Assembly (NCBI RefSeq): GCF_003202235.1 | Contig: NZ_MASU01000017.1 | Coordinates: 62,001-126,000 of the forward strand | Source: Prauserella flavalba | Lineage (GTDB): Bacteria > Actinomycetota > Actinomycetes > Mycobacteriales > Pseudonocardiaceae | Length of the DNA: 64,000 nucleotides | Direction of reading: 5' to 3' | In this document: piece by piece, positions 1 to 9,403 of the stretch | Layout: each line of letters begins with the position of its first letter | How positions within the stretch are numbered: the first letter of the stretch is position 1 | The notes under the pieces: generated by a model | Seen by the model: only the letters and a program-made list of their open reading frames with translations | Told to the model about the DNA's origin: nothing | The model's database searches: none | Translations under genes and position numbers: made by a program

Positions 1-665
1 GCGGCCTCGCTCACCAGCGGCGCGAAGCGGGCAAGGCGCACCGGCAGCTCGGCGTTGGCCGCGGTGATGAGCCGGTGGTGCGCCTTCGGCTCGTCCTGCT
101 CGACGCCGGTCTCGGCCAGCACGGCCCTCACGAGCGGCCCGGCCTCGCCGCCCCTGGTCAGCACGTCGAGCGCGGCCCGCACGGCCTCCCTGCCGATCCA
201 GTACCCGGAGCCCTCGTCGCCGAGCAGCCAGCCGTAGCCGCCCGCCACCGACACCATGCGCCGCTTGCGGATGCGGCCCGCGATCGAGCCGGTTCCCGCG
301 ACCAGCACCGTGCCGTCCGGGTCCTCGGTCGCCGACGCGAACGCGGCCTCAGCGTCGGACACCACGCGCGGGGTCACGCCGAAGCCCGCACCTCGCCACG
401 CCCGGTCGAACACGTCGGCGACGGCGGGATCGGTCAGCTTGCTCGCTCCGGCCATGCCGATCACGAACGCACTCGGCTCCGAGGGGCCGAGACCGCCGAG
501 CGCGGCCGTCACGGCCCCCGCGATGGCGGCGGCGGCCTGCTCGGGCGGGTGCGAGTTGGGGTTGGCGCCGCCCGCCCTGCCCGTGCCGAGCACGGTGCCG
601 TCGGCGCCGAGCGCCAGCGCGCGGGTCGCCGTGCCGCCCGCGTCCACGCCCACCACGTACCTCAC
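1..665 (-). CDS. N-acetylglucosamine kinase-like ATPase (partial)
   Basis: Sugar kinase of the BadF/BadG/BcrA/BcrD (GlcNAc kinase) family, cut by the left window edge, so about 221 N-terminal codons are present and the C-terminus is missing. The protein opens VRYVVGVDAGGTATRALALG, the phosphate-1 loop of the ASKHA fold (DxGGT). A second glycine-rich ATP-binding stretch, VLVAGTGSIAGR, follows about 100 residues later, and a GDEGSGYWIG motif typical of GlcNAc kinases after that. The GTG start at 665 overlaps the stop of the upstream SIS gene in a GTGA, so the two are probably translationally coupled. With the neighbouring dre site and dasR this points to phosphorylation of N-acetylglucosamine or a related amino sugar; the exact substrate is inferred. 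Confidence 0.85.
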   Translation of the reverse strand, partial: MRYVVGVDAGGTATRALALGADGTVLGTGRAGGANPNSHPPEQAAAAIAGAVTAALGGLGPSEPSAFVIGMAGASKLTDPAVADVFDRAWRGAGFGVTPRVVSDAEAAFASATEDPDGTVLVAGTGSIAGRIRKRRMVSVAGGYGWLLGDEGSGYWIGREAVRAALDVLTRGGEAGPLVRAVLAETGVEQDEPKAHHRLITAANAELPVRLARFAPLVSEA

Positions 666-1705
666 CGGGTCTTCGTCACCTTCCGCAGTCCGCGCGGGTT
701 GTCCGGGTCGCCGCCCCTCGCGAGCGAGAGGCCCAGCGCGAGCCGCTGCACCGGCAGCACCTCCAGGACGGGCGCCACCTCCTCCGCCGTCTCGGGGACG
801 TCGATGTGCAGCGCACCCGGCATGTCCGAGGCCGCCGAGCCCACGGTCAGCACGTCGGCGCCCCGCTCGGCGACGGCGCCGAGGACCTCGCCCATCGCGG
901 CGCCGCCCCTGCCCTTGCTCGTCACCGCGAGCACCGCGGTCTCCTCGTCGACGGCGGCCACCGGCCCGTGCAGCAGGTCGGCGCCGCTGTAGGCGCGGGT
1001 TGCCAGGTAGCTCGTCTCGGCGAGCTTGAGCGACGCCTCCAGCGCCGTGGCGTAGGAGTAGCCGCGCGCGGCGGCGAGCACCCGGCCGGCGAACCGGTAC
1101 CGGTCCACGGCGCGGCCGATCCCGGCCCGCGACCCGTCCAGTGTCCGCCTCGCCAGCTCGCCGATGTCGCGGACGTCCTCGCCGCTCCCGCCGCGCACGG
1201 CATCGATGAGCAGGTACAACGCGAGCAGGGTCGCCGTGTAGGTCTTGGTGGCGGCCACCGCGTGCTCCTCGCCTGCGCGCACGTCGACGGCCAGCTCGGC
1301 GGCCGAGAACAGTCGCGACGAGGGCGTGTTGCTCACGGCCACGGTCAGCGCGCCCTGTTTGCGCGCCGACTCGGTGACCTCCAGCAGGTCGGGGGAGCCG
1401 CCGCTCTGGCTCACCGAGATCAGCAGCACGTCGCGCAGGTCGGGCCTGGCGCCGTAGAGGGTGGTCGCCGACGGCGACACGAGCCCGGCGGGCAGCCCGA
1501 GCAGTACCTCGATGAGGTATTTCGCGTACAACGCCGCGTGGTCACTCGAACCACGGGCCGCGAGCAAGGCGAACCTGGGCGGGCTGGCGGCGATCGCGCG
1601 GGCGACCTCGGCGATGTCGCCCCGGTGCTCGACGAGCCCGGCGAGGATGTCGGGTTGCTCATCGATCTCGGCCGTCATATTCCGGCCGGGTTTGCCCTCT
1701 ATCAC
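662..1705 (-). CDS. SIS-domain sugar isomerase/deaminase-like protein
   Basis: A 347-residue protein with two SIS (sugar isomerase) domains, related to the isomerase half of GlmS and to AgaS/FrlB-type deaminases. It has no glutaminase domain, so it does not use glutamine in the GlmS manner. Visible motifs are LAARGSSDHAALYAKYL (first SIS sugar-phosphate loop), SVSQSGGSPD and the later RGYSYATALEASLKL typical of GlmS-like proteins. The GTG at 1705 has a good Shine-Dalgarno sequence (GAGAGGAC); an ATG at 1678 is a possible alternative. It lies just downstream of a DasR box and is coupled to the GlcNAc kinase, so a role in amino-sugar phosphate metabolism is likely. The exact reaction cannot be read from the sequence. 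Confidence 0.85.
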   Translation of the reverse strand: MIEGKPGRNMTAEIDEQPDILAGLVEHRGDIAEVARAIAASPPRFALLAARGSSDHAALYAKYLIEVLLGLPAGLVSPSATTLYGARPDLRDVLLISVSQSGGSPDLLEVTESARKQGALTVAVSNTPSSRLFSAAELAVDVRAGEEHAVAATKTYTATLLALYLLIDAVRGGSGEDVRDIGELARRTLDGSRAGIGRAVDRYRFAGRVLAAARGYSYATALEASLKLAETSYLATRAYSGADLLHGPVAAVDEETAVLAVTSKGRGGAAMGEVLGAVAERGADVLTVGSAASDMPGALHIDVPETAEEVAPVLEVLPVQRLALGLSLARGGDPDNPRGLRKVTKTR

Positions 1706-1726
1706 GATGGTCCTCTCGTCACCCGT

Positions 1727-1742
1727 CGAGGTCTAGACCAAT
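1727..1742. promoter_or_regulatory. DasR-responsive element (dre site)
   Basis: The perfect palindrome GGTCTAGACC lies at 1730-1739 within a 16-bp stretch that fits the actinobacterial dre consensus (GGTCTAGACC core flanked by A/T). It is 22 nt upstream of the SIS-gene GTG and about 85 nt upstream of the dasR ATG, between the two divergent units. DasR is known to release dre sites when it binds glucosamine-6-phosphate. The inference is repression of the kinase/SIS operon and probable autoregulation of dasR. Confidence 0.85.
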
Positions 1743-1826
1743 AGTAGACGGGTCCATCGGCGGGTGCGCAGGGTAGTTTTGCAAGTGAGGTGTGAGGCAG
1801 TGAGGCGTTCCGGTAAGGAGTCGGTC

Positions 1827-2582
1827 ATGTTGGAGACGGTTTCCGGGGGTTCGTCGGGTTCGGTATCCGGCACACGTGGCCAGCGCGAGCCGAAGTACTG
1901 GGCGCTCAAACAGCATCTGCTCGATCTGCTCGAGGCGCTACCCGCGGGTTCACCCATTCCCACCGAGCGGGCGCTCGCCGGTGACTTCAGCGTGTCGAGG
2001 ACGACGGTCCGCCAGGCGCTCGCCGACCTGACGGCCGAGGGCAGGCTGCACCGCGTCCAGGGAAAGGGGACGTTCGCCGCAGAGCCGAAGGTCGCGCAGC
2101 GGCTCCAGCTGTCCTCCTATACCGAGGACATGCGGGCGCAGGGCCGTGAGCCCTCGTCCAAGCTGCTGGAGATCGACGAGATCGTCGCGGAGGGTGAGCT
2201 GCCGAAGCTGCTCGGCATCCGCACCGGCGCGAAGGTGCTGAAGCTCAAGCGGCTGCGGCTCGCCGACGGGGAGCCGATGGCGCTGGAGACGACCCACCTG
2301 CCGCTCGCGCGGTTCCGCGGCCTGCGCAAACAGATCACGGAGGGCGGCTCCCTCTACGCTGCGTTGCGCGAACGCTACGGAGTGGTGCTCGACCGGGCCG
2401 AGGAGACCATCGAGACCTCGCTCGCCGGGCCGCAGGAGGCCGAGCTGCTCGGTGCCGATGTCGGAATGCCGGTGCTGCTGCTCTCCCGGCATTCGTTCGC
2501 GGGCGACAAACCGGTGGAGTTCGTGCGTTCCATTTACCGGGGCGACCGCTACAAGTTCGTCACCACGCTGAGCAGGCCCTGA
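1827..2582 (+). CDS. dasR: GntR/HutC-family regulator DasR
   Basis: A 251-residue GntR-family transcription factor of the HutC subfamily. The N-terminal winged helix spans roughly residues 20-90, with [22 protein letters not shown] as its recognition segment. The UTRA effector domain follows (about 100-245), ending in the usual YRGDRYKF motif. Overall sequence, the divergent amino-sugar operon and the dre palindrome upstream identify it as DasR, global repressor of chitin and GlcNAc use in actinomycetes, with phosphorylated glucosamine as ligand. The ATG at 1827 is preferred because AAGGAG (1815-1820) precedes it at ideal spacing; an upstream in-frame start at 1764 lacks such a site. Confidence 0.93.
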   Translation: MLETVSGGSSGSVSGTRGQREPKYWALKQHLLDLLEALPAGSPIPTERALAGDFSVSRTTVRQALADLTAEGRLHRVQGKGTFAAEPKVAQRLQLSSYTEDMRAQGREPSSKLLEIDEIVAEGELPKLLGIRTGAKVLKLKRLRLADGEPMALETTHLPLARFRGLRKQITEGGSLYAALRERYGVVLDRAEETIETSLAGPQEAELLGADVGMPVLLLSRHSFAGDKPVEFVRSIYRGDRYKFVTTLSRP

Positions 2583-2823
2583 TTTTTGATCGTTTTCCGG
2601 CCGGCGGGTTGATGAGATCCGCCGCTGGGTACGCGTAGGCCTTGGCGGTTTTCGGCGCGGTGCGGTGATCTTCGGAGTCTACCGTCAAGTCGGCGTGAGA
2701 TTCTGAGCGTCCATTGTGGACGATTCCGTGTCCGTGCTCACTCTTGGCAACGCCGGGAGCATCTCCGGCGATGAATACGTTGAGGGTTCTGGAGACGGCG
2801 AGTCCGCGCGAGCGATCGGAATC

Positions 2824-3711
2824 ATGACTGAGGAGAAGAAGAAAGAAGCGCAAGAGGAATCGGAGAAGTCCGGCCTCAAACCCGCACAGGTGATCGCGGC
2901 CGCCCTGGCCGCGATCACCGCGGCGTTCCTGGGGTCGTCGCTGGGTGTGGCAGGGACCGTGCTGGGCGCCGGTGTGGTCAGCATCGTGACCACCGTGGGC
3001 AGCGAGCTCTACCTGCGCTCGCTGAAGACCACGAAGGAAGCGACGAAAAAGGCCAAGGCGATGGCCGCGGCGATCACCGACGCGCGCGGCTGGCAGACCA
3101 AGGTGCAGCAGCGCACGGCGGTGGCCGACCAGCCCACGGTGCCCACCGCCCGGATGCCGGTGCCCGGCGACGAGCGGACGAGGTATCTGCCGAGGCCGGA
3201 CGAGACCAAGACGGTGTTCCTCCCCAAACCGGGTGAGGAGGGCGAGACTGCCTCGGCCGAGGAGCGGCGGGCCTGGTGGAAGCGCCGCTGGCCGCTGCTG
3301 CTCGGCACGAGCGTCGCGGCGTTCGTGATCGGCATGTTCGTGGTGACCGGCTTCGAGCTGGCCACCGGCAGCTCCCTGTCCGGCGACGGGCGCAGCACGG
3401 TGAGTGAGCTGGTCGGCAACACCTCGGGCCAGTCGGAGCACCGGGAGCAGCAGCCCGGTCAGCAGCCGACCACCGAGCAGCAGGCGCCGACGAACTCGAC
3501 CGAGCCGACCGAGGAGAGCGCCCCCACGCAGGAGAGCGCCCCCAGCTCGACCGAGGAGCAGCAACCCGCGCCGACGGAGTCCTCGCCGAGCAGCGGCTCC
3601 TCCGAGCCGACACCGACGCAGGAGCAGCTGCCCCTGCCTGGCGATCTGCCCGGCGAACAGGGAGAACAGGGCAGCGGCGGGGCCGAGCTCACGCCACAGG
3701 CGGTGCCGTGA
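2824..3711 (+). CDS. Membrane protein with Ser/Thr/Pro/Glu-rich outer tail
   Basis: Function not recognised. The protein has about 295 residues from the ATG at 2824. A charged Lys/Glu N-terminus ([16 protein letters not shown]) precedes a small hydrophobic Ala/Gly segment (about residues 22-60) resembling a membrane-associated hairpin. A basic linker with [14 protein letters not shown]- and [11 protein letters not shown]-type repeats follows, then a clear transmembrane helix after the WWKRRWP stop-transfer signal (about 195-215). The last 100 residues are a low-complexity Gln/Glu/Ser/Thr/Pro tail, probably outside the cell. Its 3' end overlaps the convergent thiE end by 23 bp. Tail length may vary between strains; nothing shows catalysis. 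Confidence 0.7.
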   Translation: MTEEKKKEAQEESEKSGLKPAQVIAAALAAITAAFLGSSLGVAGTVLGAGVVSIVTTVGSELYLRSLKTTKEATKKAKAMAAAITDARGWQTKVQQRTAVADQPTVPTARMPVPGDERTRYLPRPDETKTVFLPKPGEEGETASAEERRAWWKRRWPLLLGTSVAAFVIGMFVVTGFELATGSSLSGDGRSTVSELVGNTSGQSEHREQQPGQQPTTEQQAPTNSTEPTEESAPTQESAPSSTEEQQPAPTESSPSSGSSEPTPTQEQLPLPGDLPGEQGEQGSGGAELTPQAVP

Positions 3712-4372
3712 GGCCGTTGCGCAGCTCGGCGGCCGCGGCCCGCGGGTCGTCGGCCTCGGTGATGGCCCTGACCACCACGGCCCGGTCCGCTCCCGCCGCC
3801 AGCACCTCGGGCAGCCTGCCCAGGTCGATGCCGCCGATGGCGAACCACGGACGGTCCGTGTCGATGCCGCTCGACACGGACCGCACCAGGTCGAGCCCGG
3901 GAGCCTCGCGGCCGGGCTTGGTCGGCGTCGGCCAGCACGGGCCGACGCAGAAGTAGTCGACGCCGGGCTCCGCCGCTGCCGCCCGCGCCTGCTCGGCCGA
4001 ATGCGTCGAGCGGCCGATCACCACGTCGTCTCCGAGCACGCGGCGCGCGACCGTCACCGGCAGGTCGTCCTGCCCGAGGTGCAGCACGTCCGCGCCCGCG
4101 GCGAGCGCGACGTCTGCCCTGTCGTTCACCGACAGCAACGCACCGTGCTCCGCACACGCCTCCGCGAGCACCTCCAGCGCGGCCAGCTCGTGCCTCGCCT
4201 CCAGCGGAGCCCCGCCGGTCTTGTCACGCAGCTGGATGATGTCGACCCCGCCCGCGAGCGCCGCACGGGCGAACTCGGCGAGGTCGCCGCGCGTGAGGCG
4301 GGCGTCGGTGCACAGGTACAGGCGGGCGTCCGCGAGGCGCTGGCGGATCTGATCACCGTTGAGGCCGGGCAT
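3689..4372 (-). CDS. thiE: Thiamine-phosphate synthase
   Basis: ThiE joins the pyrimidine (HMP-PP) and thiazole (THZ-P) moieties into thiamine phosphate in the cytoplasm. The 227-residue TIM-barrel protein shows IIQLRDK (pyrophosphate contact), [55 protein letters not shown] and FAIGGID, all ThiE signatures. It is transcribed away from thiO-thiS-thiG, so it is not on the transcript carrying the thiO riboswitch. A TACGGT hexamer ends 6 nt before the ATG at 4372, so the message may be leaderless. Its end overlaps the convergent membrane-protein gene by 23 bp. Confidence 0.95.
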   Translation of the reverse strand: MPGLNGDQIRQRLADARLYLCTDARLTRGDLAEFARAALAGGVDIIQLRDKTGGAPLEARHELAALEVLAEACAEHGALLSVNDRADVALAAGADVLHLGQDDLPVTVARRVLGDDVVIGRSTHSAEQARAAAAEPGVDYFCVGPCWPTPTKPGREAPGLDLVRSVSSGIDTDRPWFAIGGIDLGRLPEVLAAGADRAVVVRAITEADDPRAAAAELRNGLTAPPVA

Positions 4373-4378
4373 GGCGTC

Positions 4379-4384
4379 ACCGTA
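4379..4384 (-). promoter_or_regulatory. Candidate -10 element of thiE (leaderless)
   Basis: On the minus strand TACGGT is followed by six bases and then the thiE ATG. This places the expected transcription start at or next to the start codon. No Shine-Dalgarno sequence is present. Confidence 0.45.
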
Positions 4385-4403
4385 GTACGGCCCTGTACGG
4401 TGG

Positions 4404-4496
4404 GGGACGTCCGCACGGGAGCCCGAGGCACGGGCTGAGAGGGAGTCGCCGCTCCGACCGTGGAACCTGATCCGGATCATGCCGGCGCAGGGAGCG
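4404..4496 (+). promoter_or_regulatory. TPP riboswitch upstream of thiOSG
   Basis: The thi-box elements are all present in order: a GGGAGCCCG...CGGG stem leading into CTGAGAGGGA (about 4434-4444), then GACCGTGGAACCTGATC and CCGGATCATGCCGGCGCAGG (4459-4489). These are the conserved pyrimidine- and pyrophosphate-binding bulges of the TPP aptamer. The 3' end of the aptamer contains the GGGAG that would serve as ribosome-binding site for thiO at 4505, so TPP binding most likely blocks translation initiation. No separate terminator hairpin is visible. Confidence 0.92.
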
Positions 4497-4504
4497 TGAT
4501 TCTG

Positions 4505-5619
4505 ATGACCAGCAAGCCCCACCTCGCGATCGTTGGTGCCGGCGTGATCGGCCTGGCCGTCGCGTGGCGTGCCGCTGCCGCCGGACACCGCGTGACGGTG
4601 TTCGACCCCGACCCCGCCCGCGGTGCCTCCTGGGTGGCGGGCGGGATGCTCGCGCCGGTCACCGAGGCATGGCCCGGCGAGGAGGACGTGCTCGAGCTGG
4701 GCGAGGAGTCGCTACGGCGGTGGCCCGCCTTCGCCGCCGCGCTGGCCGCCGATGGCTTCGACCCGGGGCTCTCGTACGCGGGCACGGTCGTCGCCGCGTT
4801 CGACCACGCCGACTCCGAGCAGCTGCGGATCCTCGGCGAGTACCTGCGTGACCTGGGCCGGGAGGCCACGTACGTGACCGGCCGCGAGCTGCGCCGCACC
4901 GAGAGCGGCCTTTCCGGTGCGGTCCGCGGCGGGCTGGTGGTGCCCGGCGACCTCGCCGTCGACAACCGCAGGCTGCTCGACGCGCTGCTCGGCGCGGCGC
5001 GGCGGCACGGCGCCGAGCTCGTGACCGAGGCGGCCGAGGACGTCACCGGCCGGACGGTGCGCACGGCCTCAGGCGAGCGCCGCTTCGACGCCGTGGTGCT
5101 CGCGGCCGGGGCGTGGAGCGGCAGGCTCGCCCCCGAGCTGGCCGGGCACGTCCGCCCGTTGAAGGGCGAGATCCTGCGCCTGCGGGCCCGGCGGACCACA
5201 CTGCCGCCGCCGGAGCGCACGGTCCGCGCGTTCGTCGAGGGCAGGCCCGTCTACCTCGTGCCCCGCGCCAACGGCGAGCTGGTGCTTGGCGCGACGCAGT
5301 ACGAGGCCGGGTTCGATCTGGCCCCCACCGCGCGCGGCGTGCGCGAGCTGCTGGAGGGCGCCGAACGGATCTTTCCGGCCGTCGCCGAGTACGAGCTCAC
5401 CGAGACCAGGGCGGGGCTGCGGTCCGCGAGCGCCGACAACCTGCCCTACCTGGGCGAACTCGACTCCGGGGTGCTCGCGGCGACCGGCCACCACCGCAAC
5501 GGGCTGCTGCTCGCGCCCGTCACCGCCGACGCGGTGCTCGCCCTGCTCGCGGAGGCGCCCCCGCCGCCGGGAGCCGCGGCAGCACACCCCGACCGGATCC
5601 GCAGCGAGGAACGAGTCTG

Positions 5620-5620
<1 letters not shown>
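4505..5620 (+). CDS. thiO: Glycine oxidase ThiO
   Basis: FAD-dependent oxidase of the DAO family that converts glycine to iminoglycine for thiazole assembly by ThiG. The 371-residue protein begins with the FAD Rossmann motif [16 protein letters not shown]. It also has [22 protein letters not shown] and, near the C-terminus, [15 protein letters not shown] with [14 protein letters not shown], the second FAD contact of the family. The ATG at 4505 is chosen because it follows the SD embedded in the TPP aptamer. The stop overlaps the thiS ATG (TGATG), so thiO, thiS and thiG form one riboswitch-controlled operon. Confidence 0.94.
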
Positions 5621-6587
<967 letters not shown>

Positions 6588-6667
6588 CGGGTTCACGCGC
6601 AGCCGTACCTGCCGCAACGTATGGTGAACCGCAATTTCCGGCGCGCGCGTACCCGAAGGAGCGTTAG

Positions 6668-7096
6668 GTGACCACGTCGTCGCAAGACGTCCCCGGCAGG
6701 TTGTTCCTCGCCATCGGCAGGCTCTCGCGCTCACTGCGGCAGGCGGGCTCGCCGGGGCCCGGCCACGGTGCCATCTCGGCACTGGCCACGCTCAGTGCCT
6801 ACGGCCAGCTGCGGCTGGGCGACCTCGCGGCGAAGGAGGGCGTGGCAGCGGCGACGATGTCGCGCATCGTCGCCGCGCTCGTCGAGTCAGGCTACGTACG
6901 CAGGGAGTCGGACCCGGTCGACCGCCGCGCCTGGCTGGCGACGGTGACCGAGGAGGGTGAGCGTGCGCTCTCCGGGGTGCGCTCGACCCGCATCCACGAG
7001 CTGAGCACGCGCATCGACCGGCTCTCCCCGCAGCACCGCGAGGCCCTCGCCGCCGCGCTGCCCGCACTGGAAGCCCTCCTCACCGAGGAGGACTGA
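6668..7096 (+). CDS. MarR-family transcriptional regulator
   Basis: A 142-residue winged-helix protein. The MarR core is clear: GQLRLGDLAAKEGVAAATMSRIVAALVESGYVRRESDPVDRRAWLATVTEEG, with the DxxDRR wing motif at about residues 80-86, and a C-terminal dimerisation helix. AAGGAG lies just upstream of the GTG start at 6668. The next gene is convergent, so no target operon is obvious; it may regulate itself or a distant gene. Ligand unknown. Confidence 0.88.
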   Translation: MTTSSQDVPGRLFLAIGRLSRSLRQAGSPGPGHGAISALATLSAYGQLRLGDLAAKEGVAAATMSRIVAALVESGYVRRESDPVDRRAWLATVTEEGERALSGVRSTRIHELSTRIDRLSPQHREALAAALPALEALLTEED

Positions 7097-7137
7097 GCGG
7101 CGACGGGCGGCGGCACTGAGCGGCGTCACCCAGCCGC

Positions 7138-7186
7138 AGTGAAGGCCACCTTCACTGCGTTGAACGCAGTGAAGGTGGCCTTCACT
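7138..7186. repeat. Nested perfect palindrome between convergent genes
   Basis: Two perfectly complementary 24-nt arms (7138-7161 and 7163-7186) are separated by a single G. Each arm is itself a hairpin, GTGAAGG-CCA-CCTTCAC. The element lies between the 3' ends of the MarR gene and the ion-channel gene. It could form one 24-bp hairpin or two 7-bp hairpins in RNA from either direction, or a cruciform in DNA. A role as bidirectional terminator is plausible although no T-tract follows. Confidence 0.8.
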
Positions 7187-7238
7187 ACAGTCAGGCGACC
7201 CAAGGCAGTCACGCGGCCTAGGCAGTCGAGGGTTCCGG

Positions 7239-8051
7239 CTAGCTCGGGTCGGGTTGGCGCTCGCGGAGGTGCGCCACCTCGGCGCGCAGGGCCCTCAGCT
7301 CGGCGAGGATCTCCGCGCTCACGGCGGCCTGCTCGGCGGCGTGCCTGTCTTCCTCTTCGCGGATCTCGTCGCGCAGCTGGTCCTCCATCGCGCTCACCAC
7401 CACGGCGATGAACAGGTTCAGCACCGCGAAGCTGGACACGAGGATGTAGACGACGAAGAAGATCCACGCCATCGGCGCCTGTTCCATCACGCGCTCGGCG
7501 ATGTCCGGCCACGCCTCGCCGGTCATCACCTGGAACAGCGTGAACAGCGACGTGCCGAGATCGCTGAAGTCCTCGGGCGCGATGGCGCCGAAGAGTTTGG
7601 TGGCCATCACCCCGGCCACGAAGATGATCAGGCCGAGCAGCGCGGCGATCGACGCCATGCCCGGCACCGCGGCCAGCAGGCCCGCCACGACCTTGCGCAT
7701 CGACGGCACCAGCGACACCAGCCGCAGCACCCGCAGGATGCGCAGCGCCCGCAGCACCGCGAACGGTCCCGTGGCCGGGACCAGTGCGATGCCGACCACC
7801 ACGACGTCGAAGATGTTCCACGCGTCGCGGAAGAAGTCCCTGCGGTAGACGTAGAACTTGGCGAGCAGCTCCACCACGAAGATCGCGAGCGCAACGTAGT
7901 CGAGCGAGTGCAGCAGCGTGCCGTAGCCGGCGAGGATGCTCCGCGAGGTCTCCAGTGCGAGCGTGCCCGCGTTGAAGATGATCACCGCGATGATGAAGTT
8001 CTGGAACCTCTTGTCCTCGACGATCCGCCGCACCCGCTCGCGCATACTCAC
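7239..8051 (-). CDS. Voltage-gated-type ion channel subunit
   Basis: A 270-residue protein of the ion-transport (Pfam Ion_trans) family, built like bacterial sodium channels (NaChBac/NavAb). Six membrane segments can be traced. S4 is FAVLRALRILRVLRLVSLVPSMRKVV, with an Arg every third residue. The pore has LFTLFQVMTGEAWPDIAERV, whose Glu in TGEAW takes the place of the TLESW filter Glu. S6 is followed by a charged C-terminal coiled coil (about residues 220-262) that would hold the tetramer. The GTG at 8051 is preferred because TAGGAT ends 7 nt before it; an ATG at 8045 is also possible. Ion selectivity cannot be assigned from TGEAWPD alone. Confidence 0.85.
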   Translation of the reverse strand: MSMRERVRRIVEDKRFQNFIIAVIIFNAGTLALETSRSILAGYGTLLHSLDYVALAIFVVELLAKFYVYRRDFFRDAWNIFDVVVVGIALVPATGPFAVLRALRILRVLRLVSLVPSMRKVVAGLLAAVPGMASIAALLGLIIFVAGVMATKLFGAIAPEDFSDLGTSLFTLFQVMTGEAWPDIAERVMEQAPMAWIFFVVYILVSSFAVLNLFIAVVVSAMEDQLRDEIREEEDRHAAEQAAVSAEILAELRALRAEVAHLRERQPDPS

Positions 8052-8058
8052 GCGGGCG

Positions 8059-8064
8059 ATCCTA
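8059..8064 (-). promoter_or_regulatory. Candidate -10 element of the ion-channel gene
   Basis: TAGGAT on the minus strand ends 7 nt before the GTG at 8051, which would make the mRNA leaderless. This spacing matches that seen before several other genes in the window. Confidence 0.45.
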
Positions 8065-8895
8065 GGCAAAAGGATCAGGCGCCAGCCGCCAGAACGCGGA
8101 AACCGGGCCCACCTTGGCGCCCATGGGATACGAGTGCTCGACGGCGTTGCTGACGAACCACTTGCCGAACCGCGCCGCCTCGGCCACCTCCATGCCCCGC
8201 GCGAGCCCCGCGGTGAACGCCGACGCCATCGCGTCACCGGCTCCGTGGGTGTGCGGGGTCGCGAAGCGCGGGCCGGGTAGCTCGGTGAACGTCTCGCCGT
8301 CGTAGAGCACGTCGACGCATTCCGGGTCCTCGACCAGGTGGCCGCTTTTGACCAGCACGTACCGGGGGCCGAGCCCGTGCAGCGCGACGGCCGCCTCGCG
8401 CATGCGCTCGCGGTCGGTGACCTCGATGCCGGTGAGCAGGCGCACCTCGTCGAGGTTCGGCGTCACCACGGTCGCGCGCGGCAGCAGTTCCTGTCGCAGC
8501 GCGGCGAGCCCGGCGTCGTCGAACAGCGGGTGGCCGTGCATCGACGCCGCCACCGGGTCGACCACGAACGGCACCTCGGCGTCCCGCCCGACGCCCGCCT
8601 TGTCGCACGCCCGCGCGACCGCGTGGATGATCTCGGCGGACGCCAGCATCCCGGTCTTGGCCGCCTGCAACCCCATGTCGTCGGCGACGGCCTCGATCTG
8701 CGCCGCGACGATGCGCGCGGGGACGTCCGTGCGGTCGTGCACGCCGAGCGTGTTCTGGACGGTCACGGCGGTGACGGCCACCAGGCCGTGCACGCCGCAG
8801 GTCAGGAACGTCCTCAGGTCGGCCTGCAGCCCCGCGGCGCCTCCGGAGTCGGATCCGGCGATGGTCAGCACGGCGGGCGGTCGGGCTTGGCTCAT
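8062..8895 (-). CDS. thiD: HMP kinase / HMP-phosphate kinase (first copy)
   Basis: ThiD phosphorylates hydroxymethylpyrimidine twice to give HMP-PP for ThiE. The 277-residue ribokinase-fold protein has the full set of motifs: VLTIAGSDSGGAAGLQADLRTF, VTAVTVQNTLGV, GMLASAEII, PFVVDPVAASMHG, VVTPNLDEVRLLTG, LVKSGHL and TPHTHGAGDAMASAFTAGLA (the catalytic GAGD). Unlike the second copy at 13.3 kb it is not next to thiC and has no riboswitch in front. It may serve salvage of HMP. Its start lies about 15 bp from the SnoaL-like gene upstream, so the two may be co-transcribed. Confidence 0.9.
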   Translation of the reverse strand: MSQARPPAVLTIAGSDSGGAAGLQADLRTFLTCGVHGLVAVTAVTVQNTLGVHDRTDVPARIVAAQIEAVADDMGLQAAKTGMLASAEIIHAVARACDKAGVGRDAEVPFVVDPVAASMHGHPLFDDAGLAALRQELLPRATVVTPNLDEVRLLTGIEVTDRERMREAAVALHGLGPRYVLVKSGHLVEDPECVDVLYDGETFTELPGPRFATPHTHGAGDAMASAFTAGLARGMEVAEAARFGKWFVSNAVEHSYPMGAKVGPVSAFWRLAPDPFA

Positions 8896-8910
8896 GACCT
8901 CCAGTGTCGC

Positions 8911-9348
8911 TCACCCCGCCTGCTCACCCCCGAAGGCCCGCGCCACGGCGAGGCTGTCCTCGTAGATGTGCTGACGGGTCACCAGGCCGTGCTCGACCGT
9001 GAGATGCAGCGCGAACCGGGCCCGGTAGGCCACCCCGGTGGGCCGTGCGGTCTGGCGGATCTCGCCGAGCACCACGGCATCGTCGCCGTCGACGAGCACG
9101 CGCTCGATTCGCGTGTCCACGGCCTCGGGCACGTGGTGCGCGCCCAGCTCGCCGTAGTGGGCGGCGATACCGGCGCGGGTGGAGCGGTGCCGGATCCACG
9201 GCGTCGCGGGCCGCCCGTGCTCGGTCTCCGGCCAGCTCAGCTTCCAGTCGCAGTCCTCGGCGTACAGCTCGGCGATGCGCGCTGGGTCGCCACCGGCGAT
9301 GCGGGTCAGCAGCTCGGTCACCACGTCCCGCGTGGTCATGATCGGCAT
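8911..9348 (-). CDS. SnoaL/NTF2-like protein
   Basis: A 145-residue protein of the SnoaL-like fold (cone-shaped alpha+beta barrel). It shows an N-terminal helix ELLTRIAGGDPARIAELYAEDCDWKLSWPE, then RAGIAAHYGELGAHHVPEAVDTRIERVLVDGDDAVVLGEI and a C-terminal strand pair. Such proteins act as small isomerases, hydrolases or ligand binders; the catalytic role here is not recognisable. AGGA precedes the ATG at 9348 by 8 nt. It lies directly upstream of the lone thiD. Confidence 0.75.
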   Translation of the reverse strand: MPIMTTRDVVTELLTRIAGGDPARIAELYAEDCDWKLSWPETEHGRPATPWIRHRSTRAGIAAHYGELGAHHVPEAVDTRIERVLVDGDDAVVLGEIRQTARPTGVAYRARFALHLTVEHGLVTRQHIYEDSLAVARAFGGEQAG

Positions 9349-9403
9349 GACGTCGATCCTGGCGCCGCCAGCGGATTCTGGCGATTACCCCGCGGGTAAC
9401 GGC

